Part shown: piece after piece, positions 41,861 to 50,039 of the stretch | Position numbering within the stretch: the stretch's first letter is position 1 | Layout of the letters: the number at the start of each line of letters is the position of its first letter | From: JBBDIM01 sp040880405 | GTDB lineage: Bacteria; Planctomycetota; Planctomycetia; Pirellulales; Pirellulaceae | DNA: 64,000 nucleotides | Reading direction: 5' to 3' | NCBI GenBank assembly: GCA_040880405.1 | Contig: JBBDIM010000177.1 | Coordinates: 1 to 64,000, forward strand | Program-made: the position numbers and the translations under genes | The notes under the pieces: generated by a model | Databases searched by the model: none | What the model was told of the DNA's origin: nothing | Seen by the model: the letters and a program-made list of their open reading frames with translations, nothing else

Positions 41861-43804
41861 ATGGCAGCGGTCGACTCCGAAAAATTCATTGAATTCGTCG
41901 AGCGAAGCAAACTGGTCCCGGAACCTCAATTGCGGACAGCAGTGGCTGATCTGCGCGCCGCCCATGGGGGGCAACTTCCGTCCGACTCTAAGGACATCGA
42001 GCAGTTTTTCATCGACCGGGATCTGCTGACCTCGTGGCACTGCGAGAAACTCGCCAACGGCAAGTACAAGGGTTTCCACCTCTCCAAATATCGCCTGCTA
42101 AGCCTGCTGGGCACCGGCGGGATGAGCAGCGTTTATTTGGCGCAGCATTTGGTGATGAACCGCAAGGTCGCGATCAAGGTATTGCCCCGCCGCCGAGTAA
42201 ACGACACCTCCTATTTGGCGCGGTTCCAGTTAGAGGCCCAAGCGGTCGCCCATCTTGACCACCCAAACATCGTCCGCGCCTTCGATATCGATAACGAGGA
42301 CGACACCCATTACATCGTGATGGAATACGTCCCTGGCCAGGACTTTCAGGCTCTCGTGCGGCAATCGGGTGCCACTTCGTTCGCGGCGGCGGCCGACTAC
42401 ATCGCCCAGGCAGCCGATGGCTTGCAGCACGCGCATGACAAAGGGGTCATCCACCGCGACATCAAACCGGCCAACCTGCTGCTCGATGACCGGGGGATCG
42501 TGAAGATCCTGGACATGGGCTTAGCCCAGTTCAAGCAGGAAGAGAACAGCTCGCTGACGATCGCGCACGAGGAAAACGTCCTCGGAACGGCCGACTATCT
42601 GGCCCCGGAACAAGCGGTGAACAGCCATAAAGTCGACCACCGGGTCGATCTCTACAGCCTGGGCTGTTCGCTCTATTACCTGATCGCCGGCCACCCGCCG
42701 TTCAACGAGGGAAGCCTGGCCCAGCGGATCGCCAAGCATCAAAGCGTCATGCCTCCGCCATTGACCGAAGTCCGGGCCGACTGTCCGCAGTCCCTCTCGG
42801 ACCTCTGTCAGAAGATGATCGCCAAGCAGCCGGAAGAGCGTTTCCAATCGGCGGCCGAGGTCGCGCATACGCTCCGCGAGTGGCTGGCGACGCATGGTAA
42901 ACCGATCTCGATGATCGAAACCAGCGGGCATTCCGCCAAACGTACCTTCGTCTCCTCGGCGGAGGTCGCTGGTCCCCAGGGTCGCGAGTTTGGCGGTGGC
43001 GAGGGGGGTTCTTCTGATATCGGTGAAGAAGACGATCTACTGCCGCTCGACCTGCGAAAGGACTCTCCCTCTTCCAGCAGCTTCGATCCGGCCTACTCGG
43101 AAGATTCCTTGCCAGACGATACGGTCAACCAAAAAACAACCGATACCAACCCTCGGCGGGCCCCAAAATCCAATCCCGCGATCACCCACGAAGGTTCCGC
43201 GGCTCAAAAAGGGCTCGACTCTCCGAAACCGGCAACGCCCAAACCGGGCTCTCGAAAAGGGAGCACCGCGGGGCAGCCTTCCGCTTCTCGTTCGGCCACG
43301 AGTTCGCGGAAGAAGGTTGAGGGACAATCCAGTCCAGGTTCAAGCCCCAGCCGGGTCAAGGACTCTCCATCACGGCCCTCGGCCAAAAGTTCCGCTGGCA
43401 ATTTGTCCGACAAGCCGAGCAGCCTGTCTGGCGCACAGGCCAAATCCGGCAAGCAGTCCGCCGCTCCCCCGGCGCGTGAGGGGGGAGTTGGAAGTTCAAA
43501 AAAATCGGGCGGCTCTGGCAAACAGCCGACCACCCCGCGGCCCGAGATCAAGCTGCCGCCGATTGGCCCCTCGTCCGGATCGAACCTTTATTCCCAGGCC
43601 AAGGACCCACTAGCTTCCGACTTACCGCCGATCGATAGCTCGAAGACCACGCTCCTTTCCTCCGAGGTGATTCGCCAACGGGCACTGGAACAGGCTCAAG
43701 GCAAAAAGGGGAAGACCGATTTCAACAAATTGGTCCCGCTGATCGTGTGGTGCTTTGTCGGCTTGATCGCGCTCATCCTCGTGCTGGCTACGGTTCTTTA
43801 TTAG
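41861..43804 (+). CDS. Tail-anchored Ser/Thr protein kinase
   Basis: The ATG at 41861 (MAAVDSEKFIEFVERSKL) gives 647 residues; a GTG at 41786 is an alternative. An N-terminal region seen in planctomycete kinases (1-80) precedes the kinase domain, about 85-350. It has the Gly loop LLGTGGMSSVYL, VAIKVL, HRDIKPANL, the variant DMG for DFG (ILDMGLAQ) and APEQ. A 230-residue Ser/Pro/Lys-rich linker leads to one C-terminal membrane helix (LIVWCFVGLIALILVLATVL). The kinase therefore faces the cytoplasm with its anchor at the end. Confidence 0.9.
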   Translation: MAAVDSEKFIEFVERSKLVPEPQLRTAVADLRAAHGGQLPSDSKDIEQFFIDRDLLTSWHCEKLANGKYKGFHLSKYRLLSLLGTGGMSSVYLAQHLVMNRKVAIKVLPRRRVNDTSYLARFQLEAQAVAHLDHPNIVRAFDIDNEDDTHYIVMEYVPGQDFQALVRQSGATSFAAAADYIAQAADGLQHAHDKGVIHRDIKPANLLLDDRGIVKILDMGLAQFKQEENSSLTIAHEENVLGTADYLAPEQAVNSHKVDHRVDLYSLGCSLYYLIAGHPPFNEGSLAQRIAKHQSVMPPPLTEVRADCPQSLSDLCQKMIAKQPEERFQSAAEVAHTLREWLATHGKPISMIETSGHSAKRTFVSSAEVAGPQGREFGGGEGGSSDIGEEDDLLPLDLRKDSPSSSSFDPAYSEDSLPDDTVNQKTTDTNPRRAPKSNPAITHEGSAAQKGLDSPKPATPKPGSRKGSTAGQPSASRSATSSRKKVEGQSSPGSSPSRVKDSPSRPSAKSSAGNLSDKPSSLSGAQAKSGKQSAAPPAREGGVGSSKKSGGSGKQPTTPRPEIKLPPIGPSSGSNLYSQAKDPLASDLPPIDSSKTTLLSSEVIRQRALEQAQGKKGKTDFNKLVPLIVWCFVGLIALILVLATVLY

Positions 43805-44298
43805 CGCGGCGCACCCTCCGGTTGCGATTCTTGTTTAGAAATCTCGCGTTGCTTCCCGCGCACTCTCTCAGCAGCCGACAGTCCCATTTTCGGAAGGTCG
43901 TCGCCTGATGCACGTCCATTCTGCCGTCGATCCCGGAAGCACTTCACCACCCCTCTGGGTGCAACCAAACAGCCTGATAACACCACCAAATCGCCCCCTC
44001 CATGGGCGAACTTAGTGCGGGCAGACCGGCTCGCGCCGGTCTTTTTCCGGCGCAACCCCTTTCCCACAAGCCACTTAAACAAACAGCTTGAAAAGGCCCT
44101 CGCGGCGCACGTAGGATAGGGTTGTTGAGCGAGGCCATTCGCAAGGCCCAACCGCTGAACGACCCGGTAGCATCTCACTGAACCTTGACCCGAACGGTCG
44201 GCAACCTGAGCAGCGAGAGTCGACCGGCGGTAATTCCCCTATGACGACCCCGGTTTGAAGTACGGATTGCGTTCCATCCATTCACGAGTTTCAGTCCC
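43805..44298. other. Intergenic with a terminator, no supported gene
   Basis: This is a 494-bp spacer. A 125-codon minus-strand frame exists but has no family features. The only clear structure is a GC stem with T tract at 44024-44046. No repeat is seen. Confidence 0.5.
44024..44046 (+). terminator. Intrinsic terminator, plus strand
   Basis: The stem GACCGGC / GCCGGTC has a TCGC loop and is followed by TTTTT (44042-44046). It lies 220 bp after the kinase stop and probably ends that transcript. Confidence 0.7.
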
Positions 44299-45012
44299 AT
44301 GTCACGCGCGTCCCGCAGAGGCGGATCCATTTCGAAGCTCACCAGACCGGCAGCCGCCTCGCGCGACTTCCGGGTTCCTGGTCAATTCGGAAAGCGCGCT
44401 CGTGGCGAACGAAACAACGCACCCAAGGGTGGATTCTGTCCGCCGGAGGATTGGCACGAACCGCTCGGTGATACGCGACATCACTATCGCGTGATTCATC
44501 AAGACGCCGGTGAGGGTTTCATTCACGTCCTGACCGAGCAAGAGATTCGCGATCGGCTAGCGGAGCTACCCGCCTGGATGGTGGAAGACCTGGAGGTGGT
44601 GCAACTCAGCAAGCTAACGCGGAAGAAGCTTAGCTTCCCCTGCTATGGCATGCAGTGGGGCGCGGCGATCTATCTTTATCCGATGGATGAAACCTTGATC
44701 GAGTACTTCCCGCATCCGCCCCGTCCCGCTCAAGAGGTGGAAGCGGGGATGTTCGGGGCCCACTGGGAACAAGGGGAAGAAGGATTCTGGAAACTGATTT
44801 GGGATGAGAAGTCGATCAAGGACTTCTATCTTAACAACGTGCTCATTCATGAGTTGGGTCATTTGCTCGATGATCGGAACAACAACTACGCGGCGCGAGA
44901 ACGGTACGCGGAGTGGTTCGCGATCGAGTATGGCTATCGTCCCACGCGCCGCAAGCTGTTAGCGGCCAAAGCGGTGAAGAAAACGGTCCAACGTCGGCAC
45001 CATAAGGCCTGA
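44299..45012 (+). CDS. HELGH zinc-peptidase-like protein
   Basis: The protein has 237 residues. The first 45 are basic and may be disordered, so a later start is possible. A metal site VLIHELGHLLDDRNNN (HELGH at 184-188) is followed by RERYAEWFAIEYGY, where Glu205 could be a third ligand, as in gluzincin-type metallopeptidases. There is no signal peptide, so a cytoplasmic role is likely. I do not recognise a named family. Genes on both sides are unrelated in sequence. Confidence 0.7.
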   Translation: MSRASRRGGSISKLTRPAAASRDFRVPGQFGKRARGERNNAPKGGFCPPEDWHEPLGDTRHHYRVIHQDAGEGFIHVLTEQEIRDRLAELPAWMVEDLEVVQLSKLTRKKLSFPCYGMQWGAAIYLYPMDETLIEYFPHPPRPAQEVEAGMFGAHWEQGEEGFWKLIWDEKSIKDFYLNNVLIHELGHLLDDRNNNYAARERYAEWFAIEYGYRPTRRKLLAAKAVKKTVQRRHHKA

Positions 45013-45246
45013 TCTAATCCGGTTGCGCCCCGTTCTTTTTCGAAGGGGAACCTCTAAATTCGGCATCACCGAACATTACCTGGGTACATTGAGGCGTTTT
45101 ACTCGTTATCAATGCATGCGATCGGGGCGGATTCTGGCTACGATAACGGAAGCGTACCGCCCACCTTACCGGCGACAATTGCAATCGACCTGGCTTGGCG
45201 CTGTCGGTCGCCGCGAGATTACGATTCCAGCGAAGAGGAACGGAAG

Positions 45247-47178
45247 ATGATGTTTTGGACTCCAGTTGCTCAATCAACCCTGGCTCGGATTGGCTGGGGG
45301 CTGGTAGGGATTGCGCTTTTGGTCACGACCGGCATCGCCCACGGGGCTCCCACCAACGAGCAGAAGCAAGAGATCCAAAGCTTGCGGACGGAGTCGCGTA
45401 AGGCGACCAACCTGATCAAGCAGGGCAAGATCACAGAGTCGGTTGAGGTGATGCGATCTGTGCAGGAGCGACTGGAGAAGCTCTCCCAAGGGGGCAATGT
45501 CGCGGAAATCGCCGCCGATCTCGACCAATTGGTCGAGGCGTTCTCGTTTAGCCACGGCGTGTTGGAACTGGAAGGGTACACCCTCAAGCCGCTATCGGCC
45601 GCCAAGGCGATGGGCGGAATGGATGCCATGGCGGGACCCGCCGCACCAGGCACTGGACCGGTTCCCCTTCCCACAATGTTCCCGGCCGCCCAGTTGAGTT
45701 TTACTCGGCACATCGCCCCGATCCTGATCGCGCGGTGCGGTAACTGCCATGTCACGGGAAGCCGCGGCGGGTTTAGCGCGTCCAATTTCGCGGCCCTCAT
45801 GCGGGGCACGCAGGCGGGTGTGGTGATCTTCCCAGGAGACGACTCCGGTAGCCGTTTGATCGAGACCATCGAATCGGGCGACATGCCCCGCGGCGGCGGA
45901 CAGGTATCACCTGCCGAGTTAACCGCGCTCAAAACCTGGATTAAGGAAGGGGCGGCGTTCGATGGGTCTGACCCCCAGACTAGCATCAGCCAAGGGGGCG
46001 GGGCAGCGACACCGGCAATGCCGCGACTCGAAGTGACGGTCGCCACCGGCAACGAGAAAACCAGCTTCGGGCGCGATGTCGCCGGGATCTTTCAAAATCG
46101 CTGCGTCAGTTGCCACAATGCCAATAACGACGGCGGCAATCTCAGTATGGAAAGTTTCACCCGGTTCCTCCGTGGCGGTGATAGCGGGGCTCCGATCGTC
46201 CCCGGCAAACCGGCCGAGAGCATGCTGGTCAAACTGATCAAGGCGGAGGCACCCGGCGACCGGATGCCCCGCAATGGTCCCGCCTTGTCCGCCGAGGAGA
46301 TCGCGAAGATCGAATCGTGGATCGCCGAAGGGGCCGCGTTCGATGGAGATAACCCCGGTTCCTCGATGGCGCGGACCCACACCTTTACCAAAGCCCTTGA
46401 GGCCTCGCATGATGAACTGTTGGCGATGCGCGAGACATCCAGCGCGACGAAATGGGAGTTGGGGCTGCCCAATGTTGAATCGGCAAAGATCGAATCGGAA
46501 CACTTTCTGGTCTACAGCATTTCGGGAGAGGAGGCCGCGAAAGAGTTGGGCGAGCAAGCCGATAAGGTCGCCGATCGCGTTCGGGGACTCCTGAAAGCGC
46601 CCGCCAACCAGCCACTCATCAAGGGTCGGATGACGTTCTACTTCCTTCGCCAACGGTACGACTACGCCGAGTTCGGCAACATGGTCGAGCGGCGCGAGAT
46701 CCCCTCCGACTGGCGCGGACACTGGTGGTATGACGTGACCGACGCCTATGCCGCGGTCCAAATCCCTACCCAGGCCGATTACGATCTGGATACCCTTTTG
46801 GCCCAGCAAATCGCCGGGGCCCATGTCGCCTCAATCGGGGATGGTCGCGTACCGCGGTGGTTCTCGGAGGGAGCCGCTCGCGTCATCGCCTCTCGGTTCA
46901 ACGCCAAAGATGTCCGCGTCACCCAGTGGAATGACAGCCTTTCCTCGTCGGTCGCATCACTCGAAAAAGCGGATGACTTCCTCCGCAGCCGACTCTCGCC
47001 AGAGCAAAATGACGTGGTGAGTTACGGCTTCATGAAGGCGATCATGGGACGGGGCAACGGCTTCGAAACAACGCTAGGGCACCTGCGAGAGGGGGACCGC
47101 TTCGAATCCGCCTTCCAGAAGGGGTTTAAATACTCCCCGGCGGAAATGGCCGCCTGGTGGGTTCCGACCGTGAAGTAG
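45247..47178 (+). CDS. Fusion of two cytochrome c (PSCyt1-type) domains and a peptidase-like domain
   Basis: I start it at MMFWTPVAQSTLAR (45247), with a signal peptide ending near AHG-AP, giving 643 residues. Two planctomycete PSCyt1 domains follow, with haem motifs CGNCH (about 164-168) and CVSCH (about 286-290), each ending in a KxWIxEGAxFDG repeat. The C-terminal 250 residues resemble the DUF1570 / gluzincin fold: GRVPRWFSEGAARVIA is the family's second motif, but the place of HExxH reads LAQQIAGAH (about 518-526). The protein is probably periplasmic and the peptidase part probably inactive. Confidence 0.75.
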   Translation: MMFWTPVAQSTLARIGWGLVGIALLVTTGIAHGAPTNEQKQEIQSLRTESRKATNLIKQGKITESVEVMRSVQERLEKLSQGGNVAEIAADLDQLVEAFSFSHGVLELEGYTLKPLSAAKAMGGMDAMAGPAAPGTGPVPLPTMFPAAQLSFTRHIAPILIARCGNCHVTGSRGGFSASNFAALMRGTQAGVVIFPGDDSGSRLIETIESGDMPRGGGQVSPAELTALKTWIKEGAAFDGSDPQTSISQGGGAATPAMPRLEVTVATGNEKTSFGRDVAGIFQNRCVSCHNANNDGGNLSMESFTRFLRGGDSGAPIVPGKPAESMLVKLIKAEAPGDRMPRNGPALSAEEIAKIESWIAEGAAFDGDNPGSSMARTHTFTKALEASHDELLAMRETSSATKWELGLPNVESAKIESEHFLVYSISGEEAAKELGEQADKVADRVRGLLKAPANQPLIKGRMTFYFLRQRYDYAEFGNMVERREIPSDWRGHWWYDVTDAYAAVQIPTQADYDLDTLLAQQIAGAHVASIGDGRVPRWFSEGAARVIASRFNAKDVRVTQWNDSLSSSVASLEKADDFLRSRLSPEQNDVVSYGFMKAIMGRGNGFETTLGHLREGDRFESAFQKGFKYSPAEMAAWWVPTVK

Positions 47179-47486
47179 CCCTGGGAGTCGAAACTCCCCG
47201 TGTTCGTGCAACGAGAGCCATCCTGGGGCACCCAGGATGGCTCTTTTTACATTCCCATGCGGTCATTGGGGACGGGGAAGCGATTCCCCGGAGACAAGCA
47301 CCCCAGGCCCACTATGCCCCCCATTCCACATAATCGGAATTTTCACCTAAATCGTTTCAAGCGGCATCGGTCCGTTGGACGATGAACGTGAGGAATTGGA
47401 GGAATTTCGGTGGTTGCGGGAATCGACGTGATCCCACCCCAACTCCCCTCCAGCCACTCAACTTGCGCCTTGAAGGTGACCTTAGG
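47179..47486. other. Intergenic with terminator, no gene seen
   Basis: About 308 bp. It contains the terminator at 47214-47248; the rest has no convincing frame or repeat and presumably contains the promoter of the small lipoprotein gene. Confidence 0.5.
47214..47248 (+). terminator. Intrinsic terminator after cytochrome fusion gene
   Basis: The 14-bp stem AGAGCCATCCTGGG / CCCAGGATGGCTCT has loop GCA and ends in a TTTTT tract at 47244-47248. It lies 35 bp after the stop codon. Confidence 0.9.
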
Positions 47487-47981
47487 ATGACCAATCGCCT
47501 CCCCACGTTCACCCTGCCTGCCTTGCTGATGGTCCTGTCGGGGCTCGGCTGCCAAACGTTTTCAAACTCTGGCCCGGATGTCGCCGAGGTCGGCGGTGAC
47601 ATGCCCCAGCAGCCAATGATTATGGTCGAGATGCAATCGGGCGAGTCGACCCAAAAGTCGGTGAAACTCCCACTCGCCTCGGCCCCAACGCTCCAAGCGG
47701 CGGTCGAGCAGTCCAAGGCCGATCACAGATTCAAACGATTCCACATCGCGATTTCGCGACTCCCGCAAAATTCAGGTGGCCAGCCGCAAACCCTCGTCTC
47801 GAAGTACGACCATGTCAGCAACAAAATCCCGTTCGATAGCGACTACGCCTTGCGTCCTGGCGATCGTGTGGTGATCGTCGAGGATAAGTCCAGCGTCGTC
47901 GACGACATGCTGGGTAGTTTCCTGAACCCCATGCGTGCCCTCACCGGCTCTGGCCAAGCCAACCGGTCGCCGTTTCAATAG
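47487..47981 (+). CDS. Small lipoprotein, 164 aa
   Basis: I start it at MTNRLPTFTLPALLMVL (47487). The lipobox LSGLGC predicts lipidation. The mature protein ends with KIPFDSDYALRPGDRVVIVED, a beta-grasp-like pattern that resembles the SLBB/soluble-ligand-binding region of polysaccharide export proteins, but much of the domain is missing. It may anchor to the outer membrane. Family not assigned with certainty. Confidence 0.65.
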   Translation: MTNRLPTFTLPALLMVLSGLGCQTFSNSGPDVAEVGGDMPQQPMIMVEMQSGESTQKSVKLPLASAPTLQAAVEQSKADHRFKRFHIAISRLPQNSGGQPQTLVSKYDHVSNKIPFDSDYALRPGDRVVIVEDKSSVVDDMLGSFLNPMRALTGSGQANRSPFQ

Positions 47982-47989
47982 CGGGGTGC

Positions 47990-48021
47990 CATGCCCACGC
48001 CCTTCAACGTGGGCATGTTTT
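47990..48021 (+). terminator. Terminator-like hairpin
   Basis: CATGCCCACG (47990-47999) and CGTGGGCATG (48008-48017) form a 10-bp stem with an 8-nt loop and TTTTA after it. It ends the lipoprotein transcript; the convergent gene stops at 48071. Confidence 0.7.
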
Positions 48022-48070
48022 AGCGGGCAACCTCACCAGAGCGTCACATGCCGACAAGTCGCCGCTTCGC

Positions 48071-49774
48071 CTAATCCGCCACCCGCCAGCGGGCGTGAAA
48101 CAGCCACACCATCAGCCCAAACAGAATGACGTTGAGCCCGCCGCTCAAGGCCACGTACCCGAAAAACCGCGGCCAGTCTCCCTCACGGGTCAGCCGGTCA
48201 TCCTGCTGTGATTCGACAGGGATATCCCAAATGGCCGCAAAGGGGCTGACCATCGTCAAGTCGCGGCTGAATCGCATGAGCGGGGTTGCGGGCATCTCCC
48301 GCTCCCTTTCGCTGCCTAGCGTTTCCGAGACTCCCGGCGACGCGTCAACCTCCGCGACTACCGCCTCCTCAGGTGGTGCCGCGGCTAACTCCGCGAAGTA
48401 TTGCAGCGCCAGCGTTCCGCCAAATAGGACGATGATCACGCCGTAGGTGCAGATCTGACTGTGGACCGTCTTCCGGAACATCACCGAGCAGAACAGCCCC
48501 AGCATGCTGGTCGTGACACAGGTGATCGCGACCACCAACAGATACGCCAGCACCGAGGGGATATTGTACCAATAGTGCATCACCATCACGCAGGCCAGCA
48601 GCACCGGCCACAGCAAGAAGGCGGTCAATACGGCCGAAACCCGGAACCCGGCGAGCAGCTTGGCCGAGAGGATCTGCCAGGGTGAAATCTCGGTGGTCAG
48701 CAGCAGGTCCAAGGTTTCTCGTTCCCTTTCGGAGGTGATACTCCCGGCTGAAAAGACCGGCCCCACCATGATGTTGAAGATCAGCACATACGCGATGTAC
48801 AGTGGGGCCAAATGCGGAAACCAGTAGAGGTAAAACCCCATCGGGATGATCGCCAAGATCATGCTCACCTGGATTACCACCCGTAGCATGAGCGTCCCTT
48901 GGGCGAAGATCTCGCTGTGCAGCTCTTTCTCGTAAACCGGATTGGCGTGGTCCTCCAAAAGTTGCGTCCGCTTGGGTGGGGCGAACAGCCGATCGGGGAA
49001 TTGATCGCGCTGAATCACCAACCCAATCGCTTGCTCCGCCTCCTGATCCAAATCGACCACTTCCTTCCCCTCGCTCCCCAAGTCCCGCGGGTAGAGCAGT
49101 CGCTCCGCCGTGACGAAGAACAACAGGCTGATGGTCACCAGCGAGGCGACTGGCACCATCACCAGCAAAATCCAGAGCCGGATACTCGCGTAATCCTCCA
49201 TGATCTGCCAGAACATCGCGCCGCTCAGGGCGATCGGCAAAATCAACAGGTAGGAGACCACCAAAGAAGAGGCACTCCGCTGAAAAAACCCACTACAGGC
49301 AACCGTAATCATCCCGAACGTCGCCACGCTGAGCATCAGAATCAAATAACCCGCCAACACCTCATACAGCGATACCCCGCCCAGCGGCAGGCAGAGCATC
49401 ACGATCGGCAAGGAGGTAAAGATCAACAGGGCCAAATGAGCCAAAGCCGCGAAGAGTTTGCCGATGACAATCGCCCCCGGCCGCAAGGGGCTGGCCAGCA
49501 GCATTTCATAGGTTTTCCGCTCTTTTTCGCCGGTTAGAGTCCCGGCAGCGAAACTCGGCACCATGAGCGACGCCAGCACGAACTGCCCCAGAAACAGCAG
49601 ATCGAACAACCGCCGGGCCGCTTCCTGATCCTGCGAAAGATCCAACCGCTCGACCTGCGGCCAAGCAAAATAAACAATCGCGGCCAGCAAAACCTGGTAG
49701 GCCAACAGCAGCAAAAACGCCCGGAATGTGCGGAGGTTCACCAGCAATTCACGCTGGAGAACCGGATTTTCCAT
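48071..49774 (-). CDS. ABC-2 type permease with internal duplication
   Basis: I start it at MENPVLQRELLVNLRTF (49774; MYLMENP at 49783 possible), giving 567 residues with about 12 membrane helices. The N-terminal half has NPVLQREL and AGTLTGEKERKTYEMLLASPL. The C-terminal half repeats this as NPVYEKEL and AGSITSERERETLDLLLTTEI. Each half is one ABC-2 permease unit, so the gene is a fused dimer. No ATPase gene is in the window. It is divergent from the large VWA protein gene, a pairing that suggests related envelope function. Confidence 0.82.
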   Translation of the reverse strand: MENPVLQRELLVNLRTFRAFLLLLAYQVLLAAIVYFAWPQVERLDLSQDQEAARRLFDLLFLGQFVLASLMVPSFAAGTLTGEKERKTYEMLLASPLRPGAIVIGKLFAALAHLALLIFTSLPIVMLCLPLGGVSLYEVLAGYLILMLSVATFGMITVACSGFFQRSASSLVVSYLLILPIALSGAMFWQIMEDYASIRLWILLVMVPVASLVTISLLFFVTAERLLYPRDLGSEGKEVVDLDQEAEQAIGLVIQRDQFPDRLFAPPKRTQLLEDHANPVYEKELHSEIFAQGTLMLRVVIQVSMILAIIPMGFYLYWFPHLAPLYIAYVLIFNIMVGPVFSAGSITSERERETLDLLLTTEISPWQILSAKLLAGFRVSAVLTAFLLWPVLLACVMVMHYWYNIPSVLAYLLVVAITCVTTSMLGLFCSVMFRKTVHSQICTYGVIIVLFGGTLALQYFAELAAAPPEEAVVAEVDASPGVSETLGSEREREMPATPLMRFSRDLTMVSPFAAIWDIPVESQQDDRLTREGDWPRFFGYVALSGGLNVILFGLMVWLFHARWRVAD

Positions 49775-50039
49775 GAGGTACATGCCGGTTCGTCTGGGCT
49801 CCGGGATCAAGGGTGTCGTCTCGCGGTGAATGCCCCGATTGTAGCGAGCTTCGCCGGGCGAGGCGCTATCTTGCCTCTCGCCGTGCTTAATTTTTTCCTC
49901 CGTGCCCGCATCGCTTTAGGCCGCTACAATGAGGCAATGCGATTTGGGCCCGGCCACGGTCGGCTCGTGTCGTTTCACAATCGTTCCGTTTCGACCTGTC
50001 CCGGCACCCCCTGGGTGTCCTCCCGAAGGCGACCAAGCG

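Noticed and set aside
43801..44178. 125-codon minus-strand frame beside the kinase
   Set aside because: No recognisable motif, overlaps the terminator at 44024, and codon use is unlike its neighbours.
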